Assembly: GCA_013146195.2 (NCBI GenBank)
Contig: CM028384.1
Location: 78,216,728-78,280,727, forward strand
Reading direction: 5' to 3'
Length of the DNA stretch: 64,000 bases
Source of the DNA: Codonopsis lanceolata
Lineage: Eukaryota; Streptophyta; Magnoliopsida; Asterales; Campanulaceae
Shown here: positions 32,314-43,626 of the stretch, piece after piece
Numbering within the stretch: the first letter of the stretch is position 1
Layout: every line of letters begins with the position of its first letter
Translations under genes and position numbers: made by a program
The notes under the pieces: generated by a model
Told to the model about the DNA's origin: nothing
Seen by the model: the letters and a program-made list of their open reading frames with translations, nothing else
Database searches by the model: none

Positions 32314-33655
32314 AGCCATTGTTAGGGTTTGTAGAGAAGCATGAACCCTAGGTTTTCAAATTGATGATAGAATTGATTGACCTATGTGAGACCATGATAT
32401 ATGTGAAATTCATGTTCTAACTAGTCTATTGAACTTGATTATGTCGATTATCCATGAGTTTTGATGTTGGTTTGGTTGAGATACTTGGAGGGTGTTTTGC
32501 CCAAATTTGGTTTAGCTTGCAAAATAATTAATGTGAGCTTGATTACTATGTTTTATATGCTTAATAGAGTATATTAAACCGGGTTGTATGATTTAATCAT
32601 GAATTGGGAGTTATGATTGGTAAGATGAGCTAAATGAAATTGTGCTCAAAATGATGAATTTATTCTATGTTATATTAGTGAAGGTTTTGTCGGGTTTATG
32701 AGAGTTAAACGAACCCGGATGATGGTTATTGTGGATAGTTATGAATATAGGGAGAATTGAGAACCATAGCTTCTTTGCCCTAAAATTTTAGAAAGGGTAG
32801 ATTAGACTCAACGAGTCATTATAGGCTTGATAATATGTTAAGCAAACTTGGGTTGAAATCCTACGATGATTGGATTTCGTTTGGTTAATGGAGGGAAGAA
32901 CATAACTTCCAAACTTTAAATGGTTGGTGATTGAGATGTGATTTGTGGATTTTTAGTCTTGGGAATTAAGCCCGAATGACTATTGAGATTGGGTTGTAAA
33001 CCTTAAGAAATTATTACGGTATGAATTTATAAAACACATAAAGAATGAAATGTGTTAGTAAGACTCAACGGAGTCGTAATAAGGCCAATAAAATGATAAA
33101 GAGCCTTGGGTTGAAACCCTACAATGTTTGGGTTTGCTTGGGTTGTGTTTGTGCACACCGGGTCTTTGGTTTGTGTCCAATGGAGACATTCATGGTATGA
33201 AGATTTATTAGAAATATGTTTTAAGCATGCTTGTTAGAGCATGGGATAATTGAGACCCGCATAAGGTCACGAGATTATTTAAGAGAAGATTAAGAGAGAA
33301 TCCTCTTCTCAAGGATTTTTGTTGCGTACATATGAAAACACTTGTGCGAAGTGACTACGGAGTAGTCATGATGTTTTAAGTATGGTGTTGGTGTTATCGA
33401 TCATGTATGACGATTAGGACTATGATTGAGTCCGGTGTACTTAAAATAAAGACTAAAATAATAAGTCTTGAATTGTGGATATTTTGAGACTAGCGTAGTA
33501 GTCTTGGTTTGGTTTGAGTTGAGGATTATGGAAGACCTCACATTATATTTTATTAAGCTTGTAAGCTATGCTTGAATGGGTTAATGACTTGAGGAATAAT
33601 GAATACCTCAATAAAGTAGTTCTTGAACTAAACTTGTAAGTTAGTTGAACACAAT

Positions 33656-33889
33656 GGTTATATGCAAATATATGCATTGTTCATGATGTTTGGTAGAGCA
33701 TTATGTCCTACTTGTTTATATGCAATTATATGCATGGTTTATGAGATTTCGTAGAGCATTATGTCCTACGTGGTTATATGCAAATATGTGCATGGATTAT
33801 GGGATTTTGTGGAGCATTATGCCCTATTTGTTTATGTGCAATTATGTGCATGGTTTATGAGTTGTTGTAGAGCATTATGTCCTACATGA
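33656..33889 (+). repeat. Four-unit ~58-bp tandem in LTR
   Basis: Four head-to-tail units, each with TATATGCAA(A/T)TAT and GTAGAGCATTATGTCCTAC. The 3' LTR has the same four at 40823-41056; the solo LTR has one unit at about 44930-44992. Confidence 0.88.
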
Positions 33890-35230
33890 TTTAATGAGTC
33901 CGATAATAATGAATTTGGTCTCATTGGTTTAGACAAGTAAATATCTACTTGAACGTTTGGTTTAAAGTCCAGCTGGCGGGTTTTGGTTGTTGTGTCGGCA
34001 ATGGGACGATTCATAGCCTTTGGGAACAATCGCTACGAATCGTTGCATTGGGTCCTTTTTCTCCTCACTATTTGGCCAATAGTGGGATGTGATCTCGAGT
34101 TATGCCATCTAGCGACATCGAAGCTCTCATTTCTCATCCGAGAGATGGATGAATGTAACGAGTACTCATTAAGGGAAACTGATGAGTTGAGATTATTTGG
34201 GGAGGAAACCCCAGGGTATTATTGATTGGGAATTGAGCCCGAATCATGGTTTGAGATTTGATATCATGGTAAGTTGGTTGGGTTTGAAACCCGGATTTGA
34301 TTGTAACGGTTCGATTACGTTTACTGTTACACATGTTTATTTATGAGCATTTATATGAAAGATAAAATGCTACTTGATTTATGTGAGTTTATGTGCTTTA
34401 AAAATTAAGTACATGTTTCATGATGGTATACTAGCATGATACCATGATTTTATATGATTGTGCATTTATGCCATGCCATGTCATAATATGCCACATGTTG
34501 CATTTAGAAACTTACTGGGTCATTATGACTCACTCCGTGTGATTGTTTTCCCTAGTGTGTGCAGTGATCCCGTTAGTAATGCGGATAACGACTTTTAGCA
34601 GGTGGTCTTCCAAGTCAAAAGCTTGGAGTTATTTATTATTATGTTGTATTTATTGTGAGGCTCGAATGTAAAGTTATGTAGACTTTACTTGGGTAGATTG
34701 TAGTGTTATATTATGGTTGTGTATTTGGGAGCCGGTTGTATTGCCGAGCATTTGTACCCTTAGTATTTATTTCCTTTGTCGTTTCGAGCATGTGTGGCTC
34801 GTTTATTCTAGTTGTGGTATATTGTTGTTCCTACCTCCGATAGTTTTAGTCGTGAGGTTTGGTTGGTGGTTTAGCATTAATTATATGGTTATAGTGAATT
34901 GTTCCTCCGGCATGTTATAGCCGTTGAGTGTTGTTTATCGTTGGGATTTTGGTAGTTCGGCCTTGGTTGCCGATGGTTTGTTGTGCGTGTCTAATGTTGC
35001 GCCACGCCGAATTTTTGGGCCGAGAGATTTACTATCTCTTTGGTTGTTTATATTTAGGAGCTTGATAGCTCGGGTCCCATTATGGTTTTGCTTCCGCAGT
35101 TTTGGTTTTTATTATTGCCGTTATGGCTTTACCTTCTGTCTTGAGCTTGTTGGCTCATCTTTGACTCGCACCATTATGCTTAGCGTGTGCTTGTCTCCGT
35201 CTCTTAGTTTGTCCCGATGGCACGACCTTG

Positions 35231-35249
35231 GGATCTCGTATTGAGATCC
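35231..35249 (+). other. U5 hairpin (copy D)
   Basis: GGATCTC-GTATT-GAGATCC, a perfect 7-bp stem with a 5-base loop, ending 16 bases before the LTR end. The 3' LTR has it at 42410-42428. Confidence 0.6.
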
Positions 35250-35267
35250 GGGTCGGGTCGTCACAGT

Positions 35268-35279
35268 TGGTATCAGAGC
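35268..35279 (+). other. Primer-binding site, initiator Met tRNA
   Basis: TGGTATCAGAGC begins two bases after the 5' LTR; complementary to the 3' end of initiator Met tRNA, the usual primer of plant gypsy elements. Confidence 0.92.
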
Positions 35280-35376
35280 TATTGGTTAGCTATTTCGCCA
35301 GGATAGGTTCCTTGGCCTAGTTGGGTTGGGTTTATTGTTGAGATTTTTAACGCCGAGTGTTCCTTGTAGGTATATC

Positions 35377-36300
35377 ATGTCAGGGGCTAGGCGTGGAGCT
35401 AGTTCTAGCGCACTGCTCGAGTACCGCTCGTGGTTATGAGAGAGGAGAAAATGTTAATGATCCTCGTGTGACTCCTCAACAAATGTTAGAGAGGGAGAAT
35501 GATTCCACTATACTTGGGAGATTCTTGAAGTTGGAACCCGAGGGCTTCGATGGAAGGCCCGATGCTTCTAAATCCGAACATTGGTTAGAAAGCATGGAAA
35601 AGATTTTTGACGTTATGGGTTGTACATCAAAAGAGATGGTGACCCTAGCTAGTTGTTTACCTTGAGTGGTGCGGTGACCATTGGTGGCATGTGTTACGAG
35701 ATAATTGGAGACACTTTGGAGTGCCCCAAGTGTGGGAAAATTTCATATAATGGAGTTTAGGGCACGCTTATTCCAAGTAGTTCGGGAAAGAAGAGAAATG
35801 GAATTTATTGCGCTAGAACAAGGAGATATGACGTGGCTCAAGATTCAGAAGTTCACGAGTTGGCTCGTTCATCGTGGTTACTTAGTACCGATGAGGCTAA
35901 GAAAACCCACCGGTTTGTAAAAGGCCTAAAGATGAAGTATCGTAGGCAGCTTATTCCCTTACGGCTCACGGAGTACCGAGATGCTGTGGATCGTGCTTAT
36001 GCGATGGAGTTAGACTTCGAGGAATATGCTCAAAAGAGAACCTCGAGAGCTATTAAGAGTGATGATAATATTGGGAGGCAATTAGCACCTCAGAAAGTTA
36101 ATCAAGGAATCACACGTATCGGTAGACGTAGTGATGTTCCTACCTCTAGTCGGAGACGACGAGGCGGTGAGTTGATATGTAATTTTTGTTCGAGGACGTG
36201 ACATGCCGAGAACGTATGTTGGGGCAAGGCAGAAAGTGCTTTGCTTGTGGTGGTGATCATGTTCGTAAGATTGCCCAAGATGAGGGTTAATCGCCTTGGG
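35377..36300 (+). pseudogene. Gag of copy D, multiply broken
   Basis: The likely start is the ATG at 35377 (MSGARRGASS), 111 bases after the LTR. The gag core is readable only by changing frame: FLKLEPEGFDGRPDASKS and WLESMEKIFDVMGC (35510-35640), LSGAVTIGG (about 35655), then RARLFQVV and, from 35833, THRFVKGLKMKYRRQL and YAMELDFEEY. A zinc-knuckle region follows as CNFCSR, a TGA at 36199, and CFACGGDH in another frame. At least four shifts or stops are visible. Gag forms the particle shell; this copy cannot make one. A start-to-knuckle span of about 900 bases fits a gypsy gag. Confidence 0.8.
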
Positions 36301-38150
36301 AGTACTAGTCGACAATCTGGTGGCTCCAAGAGAGATGGTGGTGATGGTCGACCTAGAGTTTGAGGTCGCGCGTGGCGGTTGGCCATTGCGGGGTTTTGAA
36401 ACCTATCCGAATAGGAAGGTATGCTCGTATATATATTATACCGCTACTACTATTATTGTTATTATGAGTACACGTCTTATCGGTAGCTCATGTGCATTCA
36501 TACATACATTACATGGTGTATTGCATATTGTTGGTTTATTGTTTGATTGGGGATAAAGCCCCAATGAGATGCTGGTTTGTGGTATTGTTTGATTTGTGAA
36601 TTACCGGTAGGTAATCACACATGATTTGTGGATTCTTGTGTAGTCTATATATTTATAGGACTATACTATATATAAAGAGCATTGAGGATGAATTTGTGTT
36701 ACGATGATAGTAACCAATGGTTTTATGGGGTTACGGTTTTGTCGGCCTATATTAAGAGTCGGTATGAATATTCGTATATATATGTATATATATATGAAGC
36801 ATGAATTGTATGATGATATTTATTGGTTTGATATGATACTTGTATATCCTATGGGGATATGTTTAAGGTGATGAATAATATAGGTGATCGAATAATATAC
36901 ATCGATAATATTGTATATGATTATTATGCGAGTAGGATACACTCGGTAAGTGCGAAGGTTAAGTATTACGATCTATGGGTTGATTTTAATGCGTGAACAA
37001 ATATGATGTTTCACCGCAATGTTGTTGAAGTTTTGGTGTTTTGGGGACGTTAGAATATACGTCGGTTGTAGACTTGGTCTAGAGCTTAAGAAAGGTTGGA
37101 TTTGTGAAGTATAGACGTTACGACTACTAGTAGCCGAGTCGATACGTGGTGACTTCTAGCGAGTTTTCATGGTTGCGTGCTAGGTGCACGAGTTTTGTGG
37201 TAAAATATGGTTGTTGTTTGTCAAGGTAATAGACCTTGTTACTTGACTTGAATTTATTCAGTTATGTGCATTAGTTGTAGGGAACACCTACTTGATGCAT
37301 CTATATTGTAGTATATTAAATTCTCATTTCATAAATTGTTATCTCTCGCTCATTCATTTCCTTAGCGTAGGAGACTATTAAAGGATGCTTAAAACCTTTT
37401 TATCATGAACCCTTCGCATCCTTGAACGAAAGCTTTTGAATATCCAATTTAGCCGGTACCCTAAATTGGTGATCAAAAGTGATCGTTGTTGGACTAGGAT
37501 TGGTATGAATTGTGGTAGAAATCGACTATACCCATTACCAAAAGGAATGGACCTAAATGAAAAGAATTTTCAAAACATTTCATTGTTGCACTCTTATGTG
37601 TTCTTACCCGCGATAGGGAGATCGCGAGTATTACTTGCGTGGCTTGAAATGTCCACTTGATTGTCTCTGATTTGGTTGAAAATTGCTCTATAGGCAATTA
37701 TTATTCCTTGTGACTTAAGGTCTATTATGCACGAATTTTATGATGTGCCCCGGAACAAATAGTTTCCGTAGTTGAAGGTTATGATGTGTTTGAACTTGTT
37801 TCATGTTAAACGTTGGGGTTTGTGTACGAGTTTGGTTAGTATTGTTCATATGTGTTTTCGCGACTCGAATACGAGTCATAATATTTTCAATCTAAAGAGA
37901 GTTTAATGTTGTTGTGCCTATTGAAAGGTCTTGAAACCTGAGTTTGGGATCACGGTAGTTTGATCCTCATATACTTGGTTTGGTTATTGTGATGGTAGAC
38001 TCGGAGACTGAGTCTAGGTTTATGGTTTTTGAGCATCGAGTGTTCACTCGAGATTGTGAGACACCGTAGTGGTGTCTGGGTATTTCATGTTGGGATTATG
38101 ACCTAGCATTGGTTTGAGATACGGTTTAGAATTCGGGACGAATTCTTTTT
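36301..38150 (+). other. Conserved non-coding internal block
   Basis: About 1.8 kb from gag end to PPT with no pol motif in any frame. Much of it is shared with copy C (9860-11359), copy A (complement of 1595-2300) and copy B (complement of 53932-55980). The best kept parts are GCGTGGCGGTTGGCCATTGCG (about 36370), the stretch 37421-37565 with AATTTAGCCGGTACCC and GGTGATCAAAAG, and GGTTTGGTTATTGTGA near 37978. The open frame at 37436-37660 lies in the best kept part but is not open in the other copies. Confidence 0.65.
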
Positions 38151-38163
38151 AAGGGGGAGAGGA
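38151..38163 (+). other. Polypurine tract (copy D)
   Basis: AAGGGGGAGAGGA directly before the 3' LTR. Confidence 0.9.
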
Positions 38164-41100
38164 TGTAAGATCCCGATTCCCGGTTAGCTTGAATTGCGTG
38201 CAAAGCTCGCATTTCCTCTTTCGTTGATTGCTCGTTTGGTTTGTGAGAGAGTCTAAATGTGTATGAGAGATCACATTAAGACTAAAACACTTCTAAGAAA
38301 TGTCATATAGTGGTTGACTTGTTAAAGTCAAAAGTCGTAACCCGACGATAGTCGAAATGCGACTCGATTGAGAGTTTATTCGGGTTTTGTGTTCTGGACC
38401 TCGATTTGGTCCCAGATCTTTACATGATGATTAAATAACATGTTTAGATGTGTTAGACTTCTAATTGGATGTATTCCATAAGTCTCGTGAAGTTTTGACG
38501 CCTCGAGAATAGCAATTCTCCTTATCGCGTAGTTTGAGATTGAGCCGCGCCAACGTCTCGTCTTTCGGGAGCTTATTTCTCCTATCTATTGTTTATCATT
38601 TGAGAGGCATTCAGGCCTATTTTGTAGCCCTTATAGGTGCTTATAATCATGGGTTATTACCCGTCGGCTTTGCGGTTTCATTCGACGCTTAGATAGTAAG
38701 TTGTTACGCCTTGCGCCGGTTTTGCCCCGGGTTGTTTCGGTGTTGTTTATGGGAGTCTAGACCTAATTTAAAATGGGTTTGAGACTTGGATAGTTTAGTT
38801 TAATGTTTGAGGACCTTAAGGGTTCAATTGTGAGCCATTTTGAAGCTTTAAGACTCGAGAATGCATGCGGGAACGACCGAAATCGAGCAAGGAAGCAAGA
38901 AAAAGCCGGAAGGAGGTTTTCTGGAGGATGCGCTCGCATCCCCCTTGTATGATGCGACCGCAAGGGTCCTCAAATCAGAATTACGGGATTTTGTTCCTGT
39001 TTTGTGCGCTGTCCGAATTTTGACCAATTAAACCCATTCTAAACCCAACTTAAACCCACCTACTTAGCCTAATACTAGTCCTAATCATTATTAGTGAGAT
39101 TAGGGGTTGATTAGTGGGTGATTAAGAGGAACTAATCCCCCATATAAAAGAAAATGCCGCACTCTCTCATTGTTCGGCCAAAGAAAAATACGCCCCTTTC
39201 CCCTTTGCGTCTTCGTGAGCATTCAACAGGAGCTTGGGAGAGACGATTCTAGGGCTCTTGAAGGGCTGATCTTGGAGGCCATTGCTAAGAGCTTCTTCCT
39301 CCATTCAACCCGCGAGTTTGAAGAGAGAGAGGTGAGGAGAAACGGCTTCATCTCCTTGATGTCGGGTATGGCAGCTTGTAGGGGGCTGTGATAAGGTAAG
39401 TTTCTACCTTAATTCTCTTGCTTTTGGGCTCCATTGACCCTAGGGAAACAATCATTTGTGCTATGTGAGGTCAATGGAAGCCATTGTTAGGGTTTGTAGA
39501 GAAGCATGAACCCTAGGTTTTCAAATTGATGATAGAATTGGATTGACCTATGTGAGACCATGATATATGTGAAATTCATGTTCTAACTAGTCTATTGAAC
39601 TTGATTATGTTGATTATCCATGAGTTTTGATGTTGGTTTGGTTGAGATACTTGGAGGGTGTTTTGCCCAAATTTGGTTTAGCTTGCAAAATAATTAATGT
39701 GAGCTTGATTACTATGTTTTATATGCTTAATAGAGTATATTAAACCGGGTTGTATGATTTAATCATGAATTGGGAGTTATGATTGGTAAGATGAGCTAAA
39801 TGAAATTGTGCTCAAAATGATGAATTTATTCTATGTTATATTAGTGAAGGTTTTGTCGGGTTTATGAGAGTTAAACGAACCCGGGATGATGGTTATTGTG
39901 GATAGTTATGAATATAGGGAGAATTGAGAACCATAGCTTCTTTGCCCTAAAATTTTAGAAAGGGTAGATTAGACTCAACGGAGTCATTATAGGCTTGATA
40001 ATATGTTAAGCAAACTTGGGTTGAAATCCTACGATGATTGGATTTCGTTTGGTTAATGGAGGGAAGAACATAACTTCCAAACTTTAAATGGTTGGTGATT
40101 GAGATGTGATTTGTGGATTTTTAGTCTTGGGAATTAAGCCCGAATGACTATTGAGATTGGGTTGTAAACCTTAAGAAATTATTACGGTATGAATTTATAA
40201 AACACATAAAGAATGAAATGTGTTAGTAAGACTCAACGGAGTCGTAATAAGGCCAATAAAATGATAAAGAGCCTTGGGTTGAAACCCTACAATGTTTGGG
40301 TTTGCTTGGGTTGTGTTTGTGCACACCGGGTCTTTGGTTTGTGTCCAATGGAGACATTCATGGTATGAAGATTTATTAGAAATATGTTTTAAGCATGCTT
40401 GTTAGAGCATGGGATAATTGAGACCCGCATAAGGTCACGAGATTATTTAAGAGAAGATTAAGAGAGAATCCTCTTCTCAAGGATTTTTGTTGCGTACATA
40501 TGAAAACACTTGTGCGAAGTGACTACGGGTAGTCATGATGTTTTAAGTATGGTGTTGGTGTTATCGATCATGTATGACGATTAGGACTATGATTGAGTCC
40601 GGTGTACTTAAAATAAAGACTAAATAATAAGTCTTGAATTGTGAATATTTTGAGACTAGCGTAGTAGTCTTGGTTTGGTTTGAGTTGAGGATTATAGAAG
40701 ACCTCACATTATATTTTATTAAGCTTGTAAGCTATGCTTGAATGGGTTAATGACTTGAGGAATAATGAATACCTCAATAAAGTAGTTCTTGAACTAAACT
40801 TGTAAGTTAGTTGAACACAATGGTTATATGCAAATATATGCATTGTTCATGATGTTTGGTAGAGCATTATGTCCTACTTGATTTTATGCAATTATATGCA
40901 TGGTTTATGAGATTTCGTAGAGCATTATGTCCTACGTGGTTATATGCAAATATGTGCATGGATTATGGGATTTTGTGGAGCATTATGCCCTATTTGTTTA
41001 TGTGCAATTATGTGCATGGTTTATGAGTTGTTGTAGAGCATTATGTCCTACATGATTTAATGAGTCCGATAATTATGAATTTGGTCTCATTGGTTTAGAC

Positions 41101-42444
41101 AAGTAAATATCTACTTGAATGTTTGGTTTAAAGTCCATGGCGGGTTTTGGTTGTTGTGTCAATGGGACGATTCATAGCCTTTGGGAACAATCGCTACGAA
41201 TCGCTGCATTGGGTCCTTTTTCTCCTCACTATTTGGCCAATAGTGGGATGTGATCTCGAGTTATGCCACCAGCGACATCGAGCTCTCATTCATTTCTCAT
41301 CCGAGAGGATGAATGTAACGAGTACTCATTAAGGGAAACTGATGAGTTGAGATTATTTGGGGAGGAAACCCTAGGGTATTATTGATTGGGAATTGAGCCC
41401 GAATCATGGTTTGAGATTTGATATCATGGTAAGTTGGTTGGGTTTGGAACCCGGATTTTATTGTAACGGTTCGAACGCTATCGTTACGCATGTTTATTTA
41501 TGAGCATTTATATGAAAGATAAAATGCTACTTGATTTATATGAGTTTATGTGCTTTAAAAATTAAGTACATGTTTCATGATGGTATACTAGCATGATACC
41601 ATGATTTTATATGATTGTGCATTTATGCCATGCCATGTCATAATATGCCACATGTTGCATTTAGAAACTTACTGGGTCATTATGACTCACTCCGTGTGAT
41701 TGTTTTCCCTAGTGTGTGCAAGTGATCCCGTTAGTGCATGCTTCGGATAACGACTTTATAGCAGGTGGTCTTCCAAGTCAAAAGCTTGGAGTTATTCATT
41801 ATTATGTTGTATTTATTGTGAGGCTCGAATGTAAAGTTATGTAGACTTTACTTGGGTAGATTGTAGTGTTATATTATGGTTGTGTATTTGGGAGCCGGTT
41901 GTATTGCCGAGCCTTTGTATCCTTAGAGATTATTTTCGTTGTCGTTTCGAGCATGTGTGGCTCGTTTATTCTAGTTTTGGGTATTATTGTTGTTCCTACC
42001 TCCGACAGTTTTAGTCGAGAGATTTGGTTGGTGGTTTAGCATTAATTATATTGCTTTAGTTGAATTGTTCCTCCGGCGAGTTATAGCCGTTGAGTGTTGT
42101 ATATCAGGTTGGGTTTTTGGTAGTTGCCGGCCTTGATTGCCGATGGTTTGTCGTGCGTGTCTAATGTTGCGTCACGCGCGTCGAATTTTTGGGCCGAGAG
42201 ATTCACTATCTCTTTGGTTGTTTTTATTTAGGAGCTTGATAGCTCGGGTTCATTATGGTTTTTGCTTCCGCAGGTTTTAGTTTTTATTATTCTGTATCGC
42301 CATTATGGCTTTACCTTCCTGTCTTGAGCTTGTTAGCTCATCCTTGACTCGCACCATTACTTAGCAGGTGCTTGTCTGTCTCTTAGTTGTTCTGATGGCA
42401 CGACCTTTGGGATCTCGTATTGAGATCCGGGTCGGGTCGTCACA
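38164..42444 (+). repeat. 3' LTR of copy D
   Basis: Same marks as the 5' LTR, offset by about 7,170 bases. Differences from it are mainly short gaps (for example TCCAGCTGGCGG at 33970 against TCCATGGCGG at 41136), with few substitutions. The long identical stretches support recent insertion. Confidence 0.93.
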
Positions 42445-42584
42445 TGAAAGGTCTTTGAATGTAGCCCATCCTTTGACATTCTCAAATTTTCTTCTCCGCC
42501 GATTGAGATTTAAAGTATCTTCTCATGCCCTTGAGTTGCTACAATATGATTGGAATTCAACACAGTGTATAGACGAGCCAGTTG
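42445..42584 (+). pseudogene. MULE segment between the two insertions
   Basis: After the TSD copy TGAAA the MULE frame resumes as RSLNVAHPLTFSNFLLRRLR and runs to QCIDEPV, where the solo LTR interrupts it at the TSD AGTTG (42580-42584). The frame joins exactly with LALFE at 30991 and with EGDSKKCRC at 46353. Confidence 0.85.
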
Positions 42585-42754
42585 TGTAACACCCCGCTCC
42601 TTCGTTAGCTCGGTTTGCGTGCTATACTTTCACTTCTTCCTTTGTCGACTGTATGTTTGGTTTGTGAGAGGGTCTAGATATGTTTGAGAGACCATATTAA
42701 GACCAAAACATTATTAAGAGACTCCATATAGTTGTTGACTTGCTAAAGTCACAA

Positions 42755-42784
42755 GTCGTGACTCGACAATAGTCGGAATGCGAT
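42755..42784 (+). promoter_or_regulatory. Double GTCG-N5-CGAC dyad (solo LTR)
   Basis: GTCG-TGACT-CGAC-AATA-GTCG-GAATG-CGAT, 170 bases from the LTR edge; the last half-site has one change. Confidence 0.55.
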
Positions 42785-43617
42785 GCGATTGAGGGTTTGC
42801 TTGCGTTTTGGGTTCATGACCTCGGTTTGGGTCCTAGACCTCTATAAGATGGTTTATTAACATGTTTAGATGTATTAGACTTCGAGTTGGAGGTGTTCCT
42901 TAAGTCTATCGATGATTTGGAAGTTTTGGAGATAGCGTTCGTCTCTATCGCGTAGTTCGGGGATTGAGTCGTGTAATCGTCTCTCTTTTGGGATTCTTAT
43001 TTCCCTAGTTGTTATTCAACTTTCTAGAAGTATTTAAGCTTCTTCATTAGCCCTTAGACTTTCCTTAAAAGTCTCCTTTCATTGCTCGTTCCATTGCGAG
43101 TTCATTCGTCGTTCCGGTTGCACGTTGTTGCACCCCTTCCCGGTTTCGCTCCGAGTTGTTTCGGGAGTTGTTCGGGTGTGTTTCCAACTTGTTTTGAGTT
43201 GGGTTAGACCTTAGAATGATTGCCCATAAGTTTGGGACCATTTAGGACATGTTTAGATCAAGTTTTGAGAACATAAGCAGCTCCCAGAGGCCCAGGCGCC
43301 CGCCTGGCCATAGTGAGGCGCCCGCCTCAAGTTCTGAGAGCATTGCAAAATGAATTTAGGCTGGACAGGAGCCCAGGCGCCCGCCTCAACATCAGATTAC
43401 ACTTACGGGATTTTTCCCCTGTTTTGTGTTTGGACGAATTATACCTATCCTACCCTCATTAAACCCCCTCTAAACCCTTCCTAACCTCCCATACTTAACC
43501 CAAATCATGTCCTAACATTAGTTGGAAGTTAATTAAGGTTAGATTAGTGATTGATTAATCCTAATCTCTACTAATTGTACCAAGGAATTCCCTGTTTTGC
43601 CCTCATTGCTTGGGAAG

Positions 43618-43626
43618 TATAAATAG
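43618..43626 (+). promoter_or_regulatory. LTR TATA box (solo LTR)
   Basis: TATAAATAG after GGGAAG, about 235 bases before the donor-like GTAAGT. Confidence 0.58.

Larger units (their letters stand above)
32231..34555 (+). other. Candidate leader intron inside LTR (copy D)
   Basis: GATAAG|GTAAGTTT is a strong plant donor match, about 260 bases after the TATA box. TGATTGTTTTCCCTAG|TGTG is a strong acceptor match with a TGACTCAC branch-like word 20-25 bases before it. Both sites are kept in most LTRs of the group although the sequence between varies in length. Splicing itself is inferred. Confidence 0.45.
30992..35265 (+). repeat. 5' LTR of copy D
   Basis: TGTAAGATCTCG to CGTCACA. Ordered marks: double dyad 31161-31190, palindrome region 31753-31792, TATAAAAG 31969, AAG|GTAAGT at 32230, hairpin 32265-32313, four-unit 58-bp tandem 33656-33889, acceptor-like TTGTTTTCCCTAG ending 34555, U5 hairpin 35231-35249. 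Open frames inside (31590-32186, 33983-34225, 34717-35244) have no protein resemblance. Confidence 0.93.
30992..42444 (+). mobile_element. Complete giant-LTR, gag-only gypsy element (LARD-like), copy D
   Basis: 11,453 bp with 5' LTR 30992-35265 (4,274 bp), PBS at 35268, broken gag 35377-36300, conserved non-coding block 36365-38150, PPT 38151-38163 and 3' LTR 38164-42444 (4,281 bp). Both LTRs are TG...CA and the flanks are a perfect 5-bp TSD, TGAAA (30987-30991, 42445-42449). Internal DNA is only 2.9 kb and has no protease, RT, RNase H or integrase. This is the layout of large retrotransposon derivatives (LARDs), except that gag traces remain. The LTRs are nearly identical over long stretches (for example 33001-33340 against 40170-40510), so the insertion is fairly recent. 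Confidence 0.93.
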
